From Rostratula benghalensis (Eukaryota > Chordata > Aves > Charadriiformes > Rostratulidae), in contig VXAI01000443.1 in assembly GCA_013399305.1 (NCBI GenBank), positions 40,468-104,467 on the forward strand: a DNA stretch of 64,000 nt. The letters are read 5' to 3'. The translations under genes and the position numbers were made by a program. Each line of letters opens with the position of its first letter. Position 1 is the first letter of the stretch. Of this stretch, positions 26,341 through 38,056 are shown one piece after another. The notes beneath the pieces are model-generated. The model made no database searches. It had not been told where the DNA came from and saw only the letters and a list, made by a program, of their open reading frames with translations.

Positions 26341-26838
26341 TATAGAATCACATAATGGTTGAGGTTGTAAGAGACTTCCAAAGGTCATCTGGTCCAATGC
26401 ACAGCTCAAGCAAGGCCACCTACAGCTGGTTGCCCAGAAGTGTGTCCAGACAGCTTTCAAGTATCTCCAAGGATGGAGACTCCAAGCCTCTGTGGACAAA
26501 CCATGGCCAGCACTCAGTCACCCTCACAGTAAAATAATCTTTCTTGATGTTCACACAGCCCCTCCTGTGTTTCAATTTGTGCCCATTGTCTCGTGTCCTG
26601 TCCCTGAGCACCACTGAAGAGTGGTGCTCCATTTTCTTTGCACCCTCCCTTCAGGTATTTATATAAATTAGTAAGATCCCCCCTGAGTCTTCTCTTTCGT
26701 AGGATAAACAGCCCAGTTCTCTCAACCTGTACTCATAGCAGAGCTGTAGCAATCCCTTCATCATCCTTGTGGCCCTTTGCTGGAATCTCTTCAGTAGCTC
26801 CATATCTCTTTTGTACTGAGGAACCCAGAACTCTTGCA
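26341..26838 (-). mobile_element. CR1 LINE fragment with 3' end
   Basis: It starts TATAGAATCACATAATGGTT, the antisense of the 3' tail. Minus frames at 26420-26632 and 26651-26839 read DRTRDNGHKLKHRRGCVNIK and MELLKRFQQRATRMMKGLLQ, the ORF2 C-terminal region, broken by frame changes. It belongs to the same CR1 branch as the copies at 5728 and 37831. Confidence 0.94.
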
Positions 26839-29800
26839 CTCAGCTTGCACAAACCTGTGCTCCATGACACTCGCTCTACTTGCAGCCATTAACAAAACAT
26901 CACCTTGCTTGTTTCCGAGTCTACAGATCTACAATAAGCCTCCTTCGATGCAATAGTGGCATGGTCACATATTTGTTCTCAGATCAAGCCACCATTCTGT
27001 GAAGTGGACCTCTTTGCTCCTAACAGCAATCTATTTTTTATCTCCAGGAAATGGAGTATTCTTGTTTCAAGAGGAACTCTCCAAAGCTACTTCCTGCTCA
27101 AAACTACATTTTGATTTCTCCAGGGAAAAGCTCTCCATAACTTGTTTTTAGCTCTCTCCCCATCCTTGACCTTTAGGTACCATTTTTTCCTTGACATCCT
27201 CTTCATGACCCTTCTTCTTTCTTTGCTTTGTTACAGAAGAGTACCTGTATCTCTTTTATGCTTCCAGGCCAGAAGAATCATATTCTTCTCCACGTCAGTC
27301 AGAAATTAACTCGGTACAACTCCTTTCACTACTTTTTTTTTAAGAGACTTTCTGCTACCTGGTATTCATTTTTCTAAGTAAGCTTTCCTGTTACAAAACT
27401 GTCTTGGTGCAAACTTCATTTTTTCCTAGTTTGTCCATAGCCTTCTAGGTAGAGCTCTATCTCCTTTCCTTTGTTAACTGTTCTCTATAGCTACTTTATT
27501 CAGTTTTCCTTGATCTTTCTGGCCTTTTTACCCAGGCATTGAAATCCTACTTCTGGCATATCTCTTCCTGTAATATCTCATGTATTTTTTGTAGCCTTGA
27601 CCTCATCTATTCAAATTTTTCCATAGAAGAACTTGGAACTTACTGGAAGCTGCAGCCATAGAAAACTGTTTCTTCTCAGGACAACCCTCTGTGTTTCTTC
27701 TCAGAACAACTCTCTGGTTTCTTCTCCAACTCTCCTAATTCAAAGCCTCTGAGTATGACATGAATGTATTCCAAGGCTCAGAGAGACCTCTATATTCAGA
27801 GATTTGCAGTCTAACAGCATGACGCAGATATCTCTTCTGGTAAAATGATATTCAAACATTGCTGCTGTCCTCTCACCTGACCTTCGTAGATTAAATTTGC
27901 TAAGCTTTCCTCTACTCTTTCATTTCTTTTTCCTCTGAAAACTTGCTCCTTTTCTGCTTCTGGAGTCTTGTACCTCCTATGAGTCCATCATAAAGTCAGT
28001 ATCTTCTTATGAACTTATTTAGAGTCTTTTCACTAACTGAGTAAGGGTTGTGATAGTAAATGGGCAGAATATAGTGTCTTTAATTTTTTGCTGAAATTGC
28101 AGCTTTAGGTTCCAGAAAGACTATAGAAACATATGAGAAAGTCTTAGGAAGGTTGTTCCAAACTTAGCTGCAGTTGGCATGACTTGCTAAAGACTCTTTG
28201 TAAGCCAGGGAATAAATACTCCAGGGCTTTAGGCCCCAGAAAACTCAGTCTATGACCATTTCTACATTTTTTGTTTCTAGTCAGGACTGAAATGGTGCAA
28301 TAGCTATCATTCACTTGGTTCCTCATCACTTATATTTCTGGTTAGCGTTAGAGGAATAAAATCAAATAACAATGAAGAAAAGCAAGTGAAAATATTGCAA
28401 CTTCCAAAAGGGTCATTCTAATTTGGGTGAAATGTCAGAGAGGGTTTCATTATATCTGAGACATTTCCCCTATTTCTGTTCATTGTCAGCAGAATGAACT
28501 TACTCCTATTATGTTAAAAATAAAGTACTGAAGTTGTATTTTTAGATTAAATATGAGAGAATGATAACCCATTAGCCCCTGTCCTCACTACAGATGCCTT
28601 ACTTGCCACTCTAATGACGTGAATGAGGATCACTCCTTCCTCTATTTTAGACACAGAATGCCCTTGCAAGCAAGACACTTTATTTTAGTGGGAATTTCCT
28701 GATTAAATCCAAGTTACATCCCTCAGACATGATTCCTGTGCTTTTAGATTGATGCAACCCTTCCTTTGAATCACTTGACTGAAATGCACATTTCTTTCAC
28801 AGTTGTGTTACGCCAGAAGTCCAGATGCAAAGGGCAAAATGCCATGAGAATTAGGGTAAAGAAGATAAGATACCATAACATGTAAGGATGCAATTGTGAT
28901 TTTCTCTGCTCTGTCGCAGCTTTTTTGTCATAACATCCAATTTGCCAGAAGTACCTCGTCAATACAAAGTAACAATGTTAAAATTAATTCCTATTAAATT
29001 TTAATCCTTTTTACTGGCTGGTAAATGCAGGGAGGCAGATTTACTACTGCTTATTGATGGTATAAAGCAGTTGGGATTAGTTAACACTGTTATACTTTTG
29101 ACCAGCAATGAGCCTGCCATTGGTCGAGCTATCTCGGTGCTTGCCCTCACTGTTAAAAAAAGATACAGTCCTCCCCCTTTCTCATCATTCCTTTTGTGGT
29201 TGCTATTTTCAGCAACCTCTTTGCCCCTTTTAATATTTTAAACCCCAACAGGCTCAATAGGTAAAAAAGGAAACTGATATATGTATTTCTTGCCTCTTGA
29301 GTTAAATTAAGGCTAGAAATGAGCTAGAAAAATGGATTCCTTCCCTAACTTTTTCATCTTAGCTGCAAACATATAATGAATGGTTCCTACCATGCATCAG
29401 TGGCTGAGCGATGAATTTGTTCTTAAGAATGCAAGTCAACCATCATTTCTGAGGGCTTCACATCCCCCTTATAGCCTCCCCCTTGGCAGGTGATTTGCTT
29501 CAAGAGCATTGCAATCTGTTAAGCACCATGAAGAGTTATGTATCTAAACATTATTGGGTAAGAGGAAGATTTCACAAATGGAAAAGAGTATTTCTATGTA
29601 TTTCTTATGTATTTTTTTCTGATGGATGGGTTAAACTCACCACTCTTCAGAGACCTCCCCCCGCAACAGTGTGGTTGTGTCTGTGCTAGCTAGCGCTGGC
29701 CTGGATAATGCCTGGGTGTGTTATGGGGATTAGGCATGATAGACACTGTTCCAGTAAGAAATCTGGACACAGCCACCTTGTTTTAGGGTGTGTGTGGGTG

Positions 29801-32150
29801 TATTGGAGGGTTGGGAGTGAAAACAGGGTTGAGATGTGCGCAAATATGTTGTGCCACGCCACTGAACCTTGGGTCCCTGTCTAATCCTATTTACTGATAC
29901 AGGCATATCCTGCAAGTTCCAAAGAAGCCTTGAAGTCAGGGCTACAGCGGATGTCAGAACTGCTTTCTGCACAGGGAGGAATGACATGCAGGTAGTGAGC
30001 CTCTCACCTCAAATGAAAGTAGATGAGGCTCTCACCTAGTCAGACCTGTATCCACTTGTAATAGCGATAGTGCAGTGGATGAGCAGCTGATGGAAAAGGG
30101 TCATCTGGCAAAACAATAGAGCTTTTCAGCCTGAACTGTAAGGGAACTGGCAGCTGTGGAACAGGGCAGAAAAAAACACTCCATCCCTTTTTAAAGCTAG
30201 GTGGAGAGCTATCTAAATAGCTTAATGAGTCTCTGCAGGTTAGCCATAGGATGTCTGTGGAACACTGTATTGTGTCTCAAAGAGTATGATGCAAATGAGA
30301 CCTTCAGCGGTGACCATTCAATAGTGGATGGATTCTTGCTAAATGGACTTCTGTTTTATCTGATCTCCTTGTTTACACACAAAAAAAATTGTGCTGGAAG
30401 GTCTACACTGCATGAGAGTAATTTGAGATACGCTAAACCCAAAGTAGCTTCTATAAGATTTCTTTGCATAAATGAAATTTGTCTTTTAAGCTGATTAATT
30501 CATCTGGACATTAGGGCATAAGATGATTTGTCTTCTGGGTAGTGTACTTAATTTCTCCTTTGAATCATGTAAGGCTATAATGATTAGCTCAGATTTAATT
30601 TTCAAGTCTCTATATGTTTAAAACTAGATGAGATGAAGCCTAGTACCTGTTTTGGTTGGAAGAAGGTTTAGGATAAGAAATATAAATTAAAAAGTGCAGC
30701 TTTTCCCACATCTGTTTTTTGTGTTTCTTGAGATTCCTCATGTTTCACTGTGTCTTGTCACACAATTTTTACATCCACACAGGGGCAGATGATGTCATAT
30801 TGCCTTTTTTATCATTTATTCCTCTTCTTAACATCTGTTTCCTAACCAACTAATTCCTCATGTGTGACTTTAGTCATCACTTAAGCCACCAGTAAATTCA
30901 GATCACTTTTTCTAGACAATGGCTTGTTGCATGGTCTGTACATTTTCCATTTCTAAAATCACAGAGTGTAATGCATACTTTGATTCAAATGGGTTAATAT
31001 TCATGATCAAGAGGAAACATTTCCTTCACCTCTATTTTTGGCATAAGGAACTAGCCAAAAGCTCAGACCAAAACAAACTTTTTCTTGGCACTTCTTCAGA
31101 TAAATTGGATCCAATCCTACTCTTCTTGGAAATCAATAATAGCACTCTCATTGGGTTTCTGGAGGGACAGGATAGATCCTTAATAATAAATATCTTTGTT
31201 GAATTCAATTAACTTAAATCTAAAAACAATGATACAAAAAAAATTAGCACCAGTGGTATGTTTTTCTGGATGAAATCCAGGTTTAATAAATATGTCATGA
31301 GTAAAGGACACTGGATACTTTACCTTATTGAAAAGACTTTGACTGTCTAACATCTTTTGTACATTTTGTGAAAGGCAATGTTATCTGATAACTAAAATTT
31401 TCTATATAGACAATCAAAATTATTAAAACTACTCAGAGGATCTGGAAATAAAAAATCATTACTGTACAAAAATTAAGTTGAATGGATTTGATGGCCTCTG
31501 CTGTCTTTGTTGGTTAGTCACAAATAATGCTGAAGACAGGTTTTCACCCGAGATCTTTAAATTACCACGTGAGTAGTTTGAAAAATATATGAGTGGCAAA
31601 TTTGGACTGCTTAAATTCCGATTAATATAGGAATTTAACTGAGCCATTTGTATTCAGAATTTAGTTTTCCCAGATCCCCTAGAAAAAGGGAGACATCAAC
31701 ATATGCAGAGTAAGATTTTGGGACATATGAAATCTGAAGGATTTATCTCTCCTATTGACAAGAAAGGAGACTTAGAGCACTAACGCTCTTAATTTTGATG
31801 TCTATTTCATCATATGCCTGCTATAACACTAAACAGTGTAAAAGTGTGAACTCATGCATTTTTCTATAGCTGTCCATATTTTTAAGTTGTTAGCATAGTC
31901 CTTGGCATGGTTTTGGGTAGCAAAAACTGCTCATATGACATCAGGGAGTACACTTGAGGTCTGTTCCCAAAAGGTTCTATGAATGATGCCACGCTTTTTT
32001 GGAAGGTGAAAACATTCATCTTTAGAGACTTTAACTAGGCCTGTTGGCCTCAGAGCTGAAGAACAGGCCCAAACTTTTTTAATAGGACATGTGGGCCCCA
32101 CCTGTAAAATTAAATGGGTAGAATTTTTCTTGTAGAACATAATTTGTTCT
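26839..32150. other. Intergenic DNA, no gene seen
   Basis: Unique AT-rich sequence without recognisable CR1. 27100-28000 is markedly pyrimidine-rich on the plus strand (many CTTTC/TTCTC runs) and includes a 25-base tandem duplication. Small frames have no supporting features. Confidence 0.6.
27667..27716. repeat. 25-base tandem duplication, two copies
   Basis: TGTTTCTTCTCAGGACAACC plus CTCTG is followed directly by a copy with two substitutions; a further partial GTTTCTTCTC follows. A small local duplication in pyrimidine-rich DNA. Confidence 0.9.
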
Positions 32151-32348
32151 CTTCCCTTCCCTTCCCTTCCCTTCCCTTCCCTTCCCTTCCCTNNNNNNNN
32201 NNNNNNNNNNNNNNNNNNNNNNNNNNNNNNNNNNNNNNNNNNNNNNNNNNNNNNNNNNNNNNNNNNNNNNCCTTCCCTTCCCTTCCCTTCCCTTCCCTTC
32301 CCTTCCCTTCCCTTCCCTTCCCTTCCCTTCCCTTCCCTTCCCTTCCCT
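32151..32348. repeat. (CCCTT)n pentanucleotide array, interrupted by an assembly gap
   Basis: Perfect CCCTT units flank 78 N (32193-32270). The visible array is about 120 bases on a pure pyrimidine strand. The gap is probably more of the same array, so its real length is unknown. Confidence 0.97.
32193..32270. other. Assembly gap, 78 N, inside the CCCTT array
   Basis: A run of N flanked on both sides by the same repeat, so the assembly probably failed on the repeat. Confidence 1.
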
Positions 32349-34364
32349 CTCCTTTCGTTTCCCAGATACCAGAAAGCATTTCAGATAGGATTACTTAGGA
32401 CCAAGTTCTCCAAATTCTATAGGGGAACTATATCCTAGGAGTTTGCAATATTTATTATTTCACCCCTTCTTTTTTTGTCCTTTCTGCCTTGCCTCAACTT
32501 GCAGGTTCTCACATTAAAAAATAGAGACAAATGATGGCCTGAAACTTGTACTTGGTTCCAAGTGAAATACATTGTTGGCTTAGAGTTAGTACCCACTGGA
32601 GCTTTGTCAGTATAATAAATTCACATTACAATTAGCCTGCATTTGACACAATGGGCAATGTGTTGGAAGTACACTGTAAAATAACAGGGCATCAAATCAG
32701 GTGTTCAAAAAGCTTTTCTTATGGAAGCTGCAATTTTCAGGAGAAGAACTTATGTTGCAAGATTTCCAAAGTGTCCTGATCTTGGGTAGATTGGAAATAT
32801 AGAGCCACAACAGGGCTTCACAGTGCTTGATACAAGATGGCACATTTGGGCCCAGGTTTGTCTAGTTTCACAAACTCAATCTTTTCTGATGTCTTCACAA
32901 ACCTTAGAGTTTCTTCCCTTGCTGCACAATCCAATATTTTTATTTTGAAACAGGATAACATCATTCACTCTCACTCATCTGTAGCCATAGGTGCCCACTT
33001 TTTACAGTAATTTTCTCCTATATTTTTTCCAGAATTAATACGTACTCCTGGATTTATCAGCAAGCTCTGAGCCCTGGCATACTCTTCTGCACAGGCATGC
33101 ATATGTAATCCTTGTTTTGCATCTGAGTGTGAAACGTCTAGGAAAGAAGGGTGTCTGGCTGGATCTGAGAAGCAGTGGGCCCAGGTCATATCAAGAGCCC
33201 TTTTTCTGGGCTATGCATAAAGAAGACACAAACAGAATTTTGTTCTCCTGTTGGGCAAAGGAAAATATTGAAACCCCAAATGGATACACTCCTTACAAAG
33301 TTGAAAAAGTGACACCTAGAGTGTCACTCTCTCACAGCAAGATCTGTTCACATGCATATCTCACTCTTTGTGCCTTCTGAGCTGCTCAGCACCTTCCTGA
33401 AGCAGCTCCTCAGACAGACTAAGGAAAACTGAGAAACCAAAAAGCTTACATATCCTTCATCAGCCCTAGACTGATGAAGATGAGGGGAAACATGCCCAAC
33501 TGTTCTATTCAGAGGATAGTTCTGTGAAAACAAGGTTACTTCAAAAACATGTTGTTATTGTATCAGTATGGAGAAAAAAAAAAAGATCATTGGAATCTAC
33601 TCTTTTTCTGCAGCGTATGAGGCAGGAAGGGTAGAAAAAAAAAGAAAATAGGTTTTAAACTTTTTTGTTTCTACATTCTCAGTGCAGTGACTGTTTCAGA
33701 TGTGGCAGAAAATTAGCATTCTTACCATCACAAGAACATTTGTCTACTTTTGTATAATTAAACTGGACATTCCCAGATAACATCCCAGGCACAGAAATTC
33801 GGAGGTCCATGCCATTGAAGTACACTATAGTCTATGGCACAGCTCTGGCAGCTAGCTATTACCCTTGCAAACAGTACCTGGGCATGCTTCTGGAGTTAGG
33901 GGCAAGAACTAATCCCAACAAGAATTATTTAGCTATTTTGTAATGAAAACTGAGAGTTTTCAAGAAAACATTGGCTATATGAATGTTATCTGCATCGTGT
34001 CATTCAGCCTACATGCCAAGGAATAGCTTGAGCCTATTTATTTCCCTGTTACAGATATAGCATCAGTCTGTGGACTAGAATTGAAAGGACCCTGCCTTGT
34101 ATTAACTGTACAGGTTAAGTAATAGCACAGTAAGAAACTGCTGCTGCCATACCACATACCATCTGACATGGGCATTTGGCCATTCCCTTTTATGTGAACA
34201 GCTACAAATTATTTGACCAACTGGAAACAGCAAAGAATTGGATGTAAAGATATGTAATATTTAAACTTCAAATAAATGACTGCTAATACTGTGTTGCCTT
34301 ATTTCTTTTAAGTACTTCAGAGTTTCTCCTTGAAGTAGAATATAGGGAAGTGGTTGAGTAACCA
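32349..34364. other. Intergenic DNA, no gene seen
   Basis: Unique sequence without clear repeats; reading frames such as 33117-33380 plus have no recognisable features. Confidence 0.6.
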
Positions 34365-34506
34365 TGCCTGGAAGTATTTTAAAAGATGTTTAGATGCGGC
34401 TTTTAGGGACATGGTTTAGCGGTGGACTTGGCAGTGTTAGGTTTTATGGTCGAACTTGATGATCTTAAAGATCTTTTCCAACCTTGATGATTCTATGACT
34501 CTACGA
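34365..34506 (+). mobile_element. CR1 LINE 3' end
   Basis: It contains CATGGTTTAGCGGTGGACTT, GTCGAACTTGATGATCTTAA, TTTTCCAACCTTGATGATTC and a tail TATGACTCTACGATT, a CR1 3' end with diverged octamers. Confidence 0.93.
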
Positions 34507-37500
34507 TTGTATATAATATCAATGAGCACAGATAGGTTATGGAGAAGCATCACAGAGCTGCCTGGGACAGTTGTGCTTGTGTCCTTCTGTCCCTATGTGA
34601 CTGTTTTTTCCAAGAAGCAGTGCTTCCAAGAATTTCTGTTGCATGAGTCTTGAGACCATGTTTGAGATGGCATTGGGATTGTAGGATCTTGGAAGTCTGG
34701 CTGACTCTTGTGGCTTTGTTTTGTCAAACTGATTAATCCACCTCTTCTTTACCAACAAAATGCTTGGCTCCACCAAGGCTCTCAATCACCATTTGCATGA
34801 GCAACAGGATTCCACACCAAGCAAAAGGTCTATATGTGTATAATGTAATTTAACATGTAGTGACATTAATGCAGTAATTTCTAAATAAAAATGAATGTTT
34901 TCAGAGGGAAAGGAATACTGCAACATGACAGAAGCAGTTTAGCAGCAGCTCTGTTTGACCTAGGGTAGATTTTAAGCGAATGCTGAGTGATAATTAACCA
35001 CTGGTGTTAGCTAGAATAGGGAATAAACATTTTGCTTTAAGATTTTGCTGTCATCGGTTCACTTTAACTGTAGAAGTGGCAGGAGGGAGGGAAAGATACT
35101 GAGAAGGAAATGATGAATCAGTGTTTTTGCAAAGCTTGACACATCACTGCATTGGACTGGCTGAAAACATAAAAAAAAATACAATGATTATCACAGTGCA
35201 GTGAGGTTGTTTCTTAATAAAACAAAAGTTGTGGGATGTTTTTCACTTTACCACTACAATTTTTGCCATCACATACTTTGTTGTTTATCTTGATTTATTA
35301 TGGCTCGCTTTCTCTTGGTACTTTTCAAAAAAAAAAAAAAAAAAAGTGTTTTTTTTTTAAAAAACTATACTTCTATGCTTGTGAATGACCCTAAATGTGA
35401 TAACCTTCAGTGTACGTTGTAGGTTTTCATCTCAAGCAACTGATTCCCAAAGTACAATGACAGGAATTCAAGTTAGTAAGTAACAGGGCCTTTATTTCCC
35501 CAGAGATACAAGTGTGGAAGTCAAGGGAAATACAATGACGTTGTTAATGTTGTATTTATAACTGTTAGTAGTCCCACCCTCGGCTTCATTGTCTGAAGTG
35601 CTACTGTTATTTTCATAAAAAGCACAGCAGGCAATTTCTATTTTATACAAATGATTTATTTCTACACATGTGAGGAAAAAACATTTTTATTGGCTGTTTG
35701 TGATCTATTAAAAGAATTTTGTCACAATGTTTTGTACTTTTAAAACCTTTGATTAGATAAGATAGTTAATAATCAGAGAGTCTTTTGAAGGTGTAAGATT
35801 CTGAGCATTAATTTTTATTTTAACTTTAAGCACTACCTCTTTGCTGATCAATATTCTAATTAAAGATGGAAAAACTGATGCAGAGGTGTTAGTGACTTTA
35901 ACAGAGCCATCACGGAATTTTGCTGTTAATGCAACTAATCATCTTCTGATTGATTCCTAATGTAATTCCAGAAACTTGAATCATGCTCTTCCAAATCTCT
36001 ACCAAATTACTTTTTTTTTTTTTAATTTATTTATGTGGACCTTTTTTCTCTTTCAATCTTTATTCTTCTCTTATTCCTTTCTCTTAATTTCTTACTTCAA
36101 CAATTCCTTTAGTTGTGTTCTACTATAATGCAAAGAGGGCATACAGATACCATAAATTCTTTTGTAAACATGTTATAGCATCTTTAGCATAACTGATTGC
36201 CAATTGCTCATTTTTACTCCTGATGCTTTTACAAAATAACTTACTTTGTAAAAAATAAGTGAAATTATTGGAAATGCACAGGCAGACCCATTATTCAGAA
36301 CATGACTGAATTAAACTAAAATAATTTCCAAAGTCAATCCAATCAGATCTGGTCAACTTTGTTTTCAAATCATCACAGGGCATTATTTGTTGAAGGATTA
36401 GATATGTGTCTGTCAGTATATATTAAGAAATTACTGGGTTTGTGTATTTTTGGCAGAGTCAAAGCTAGGAAGTATTTGAAACAAACTCATGCCGTGAGAT
36501 TGCCATGAAACTTGATTGAGTTCAAATGACCTTTACATAATTGTTTGGACATCTGTTGGTTTATCCAAGCTTTCCAAAGTTTGCCCACGGTCTTCTGTAT
36601 GAAAACACTTCATTAAGTACTTAGCTAGTTCCCAAGTCTAAAGTGAACACGACCTGGCAGAAATATCACAAACCTTTCTTACAAATGGTTTTAAATATTC
36701 AACCAATGTAACATTAAGTGAATTCATAGTAAACTGTGTGATTCAGCTGCTAATGAATTAAACTGCTATTTGGGAAACTAACAGAACAGGGGTTTGCTTT
36801 TAAGGTGTTTTACAGATCAAGAAAGATATTTCCTTTACAAGAGTGCTGAAACTAAAAGAATTTTTCTGGTTCCACCTCAGAAGACTCCTGTGACCTCCAG
36901 TGAGATGAACTCATGTCAGGATTATGAAATACACCTGACCTCTGAACTGATATGTGAACGAAGGCTTGGAAGATATTGTTGCGTGGTATCAGAAGACATA
37001 TACTTAAGAAATAATTAGGAAGCTGGGAAAAAAAAAGTTATCTGAGGTATTTTAGATTACGCAGATAGAGACTTCAGACATCCCAACAGATATCCAGGAC
37101 TGAATTGAAGAATATCCTGTCTGATAGACAGCCAAAGAAATACCTTAATAAATGAGCTTCTTGAGAGCTGTGGATTAAAATGAAGTGTTAAATGCTATAA
37201 AGTGAAGAATTCTTTGGATTTTTTCTTTTTAACTTGAAGTACCTATCAACTCAGAATGAAGGAGAATTTGGCTTTGTCAGAGAATGAAGTTATTAGGAAG
37301 AGAGAACCTGAAACAGCTGCTGCATCTGACATCAATAGGTAAATCTCACTGCTACAGGGACCTGGAGCAGCCACTTTTCAGATATCTTTGTGTGTGTGCT
37401 CTTGGTGGCTTTGGCAAGGTTTTCAGGGTGTTTTAATAGGGACCAAATCACAAAGTGTAATATAAATGTGGCAGGTATTTCATGACTGTTGTGAGTTTTG

Positions 37501-37794
37501 TTCCAGGTTATTATACAGGAGTTCAAACAGTCTGGGTTTTGCTGTGCCTTCCTTCAGTCTCAATTACCAGAAATAGAAAATACAAATGACTGAATTTTAG
37601 GAGGTTCATGTAGCAAAATTTAAGGTGAGTAGAATAAGATGAAACGCTACAATAAGATATAGCTTGAGATATCTTTTCATGCTAAATATTTAAATTTACT
37701 CAAATTCCCTATTCTGTCCCAACTTTTTATTTTTTTATACTTACCCAATTCCTTATCACTCTTCCTTTGAAAGTCTTACCTCATAAGGTGCTGC
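34507..37794. other. Intergenic AT-rich DNA, no gene seen
   Basis: It includes an A run at about 35328-35345 and a T run near 36011-36023. No repeat family or exon is recognised. Confidence 0.6.
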
Positions 37795-37819
37795 TTTTTT
37801 TTTTTTTTTTTTTTTTTTT
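37795..37819. repeat. T tract, 25 bases
   Basis: An uninterrupted T run, 11 bases before the CR1 copy at 37831. Confidence 0.96.
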
Positions 37820-37830
37820 GGCATTGGAGA

Positions 37831-38056
37831 TCACACAATCACAGACTCGCAGAAAGGCTGAAGTTGGACGGGACCTCTGGAGGTCATCTTGTCCACCCCC
37901 CTGCCCCTGCTAAGTGGGGCCACCTACAGCTGTTTGTCCAGGAGCATGTCCATATTGGTTTTGAATATCTCCAAGAATGGAGACTCCACAGCCTCCCTGA
38001 GCAACCTGTGCAGGCACAGTCACCCTCACAGTAAAAAAGTGTTTCCTGATGTTCCG
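37831..38056 (-). mobile_element. CR1 LINE fragment with 3' end
   Basis: TCACACAATCACAGACTCGC (antisense octamer tail), GTTGGACGGGACCTCTGGAG, GGGGCCACCTACAGCTGTTT and CACAGCCTCCCTGAGCAACC identify CR1. It is close in type to the copy at 26341. Confidence 0.94.
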
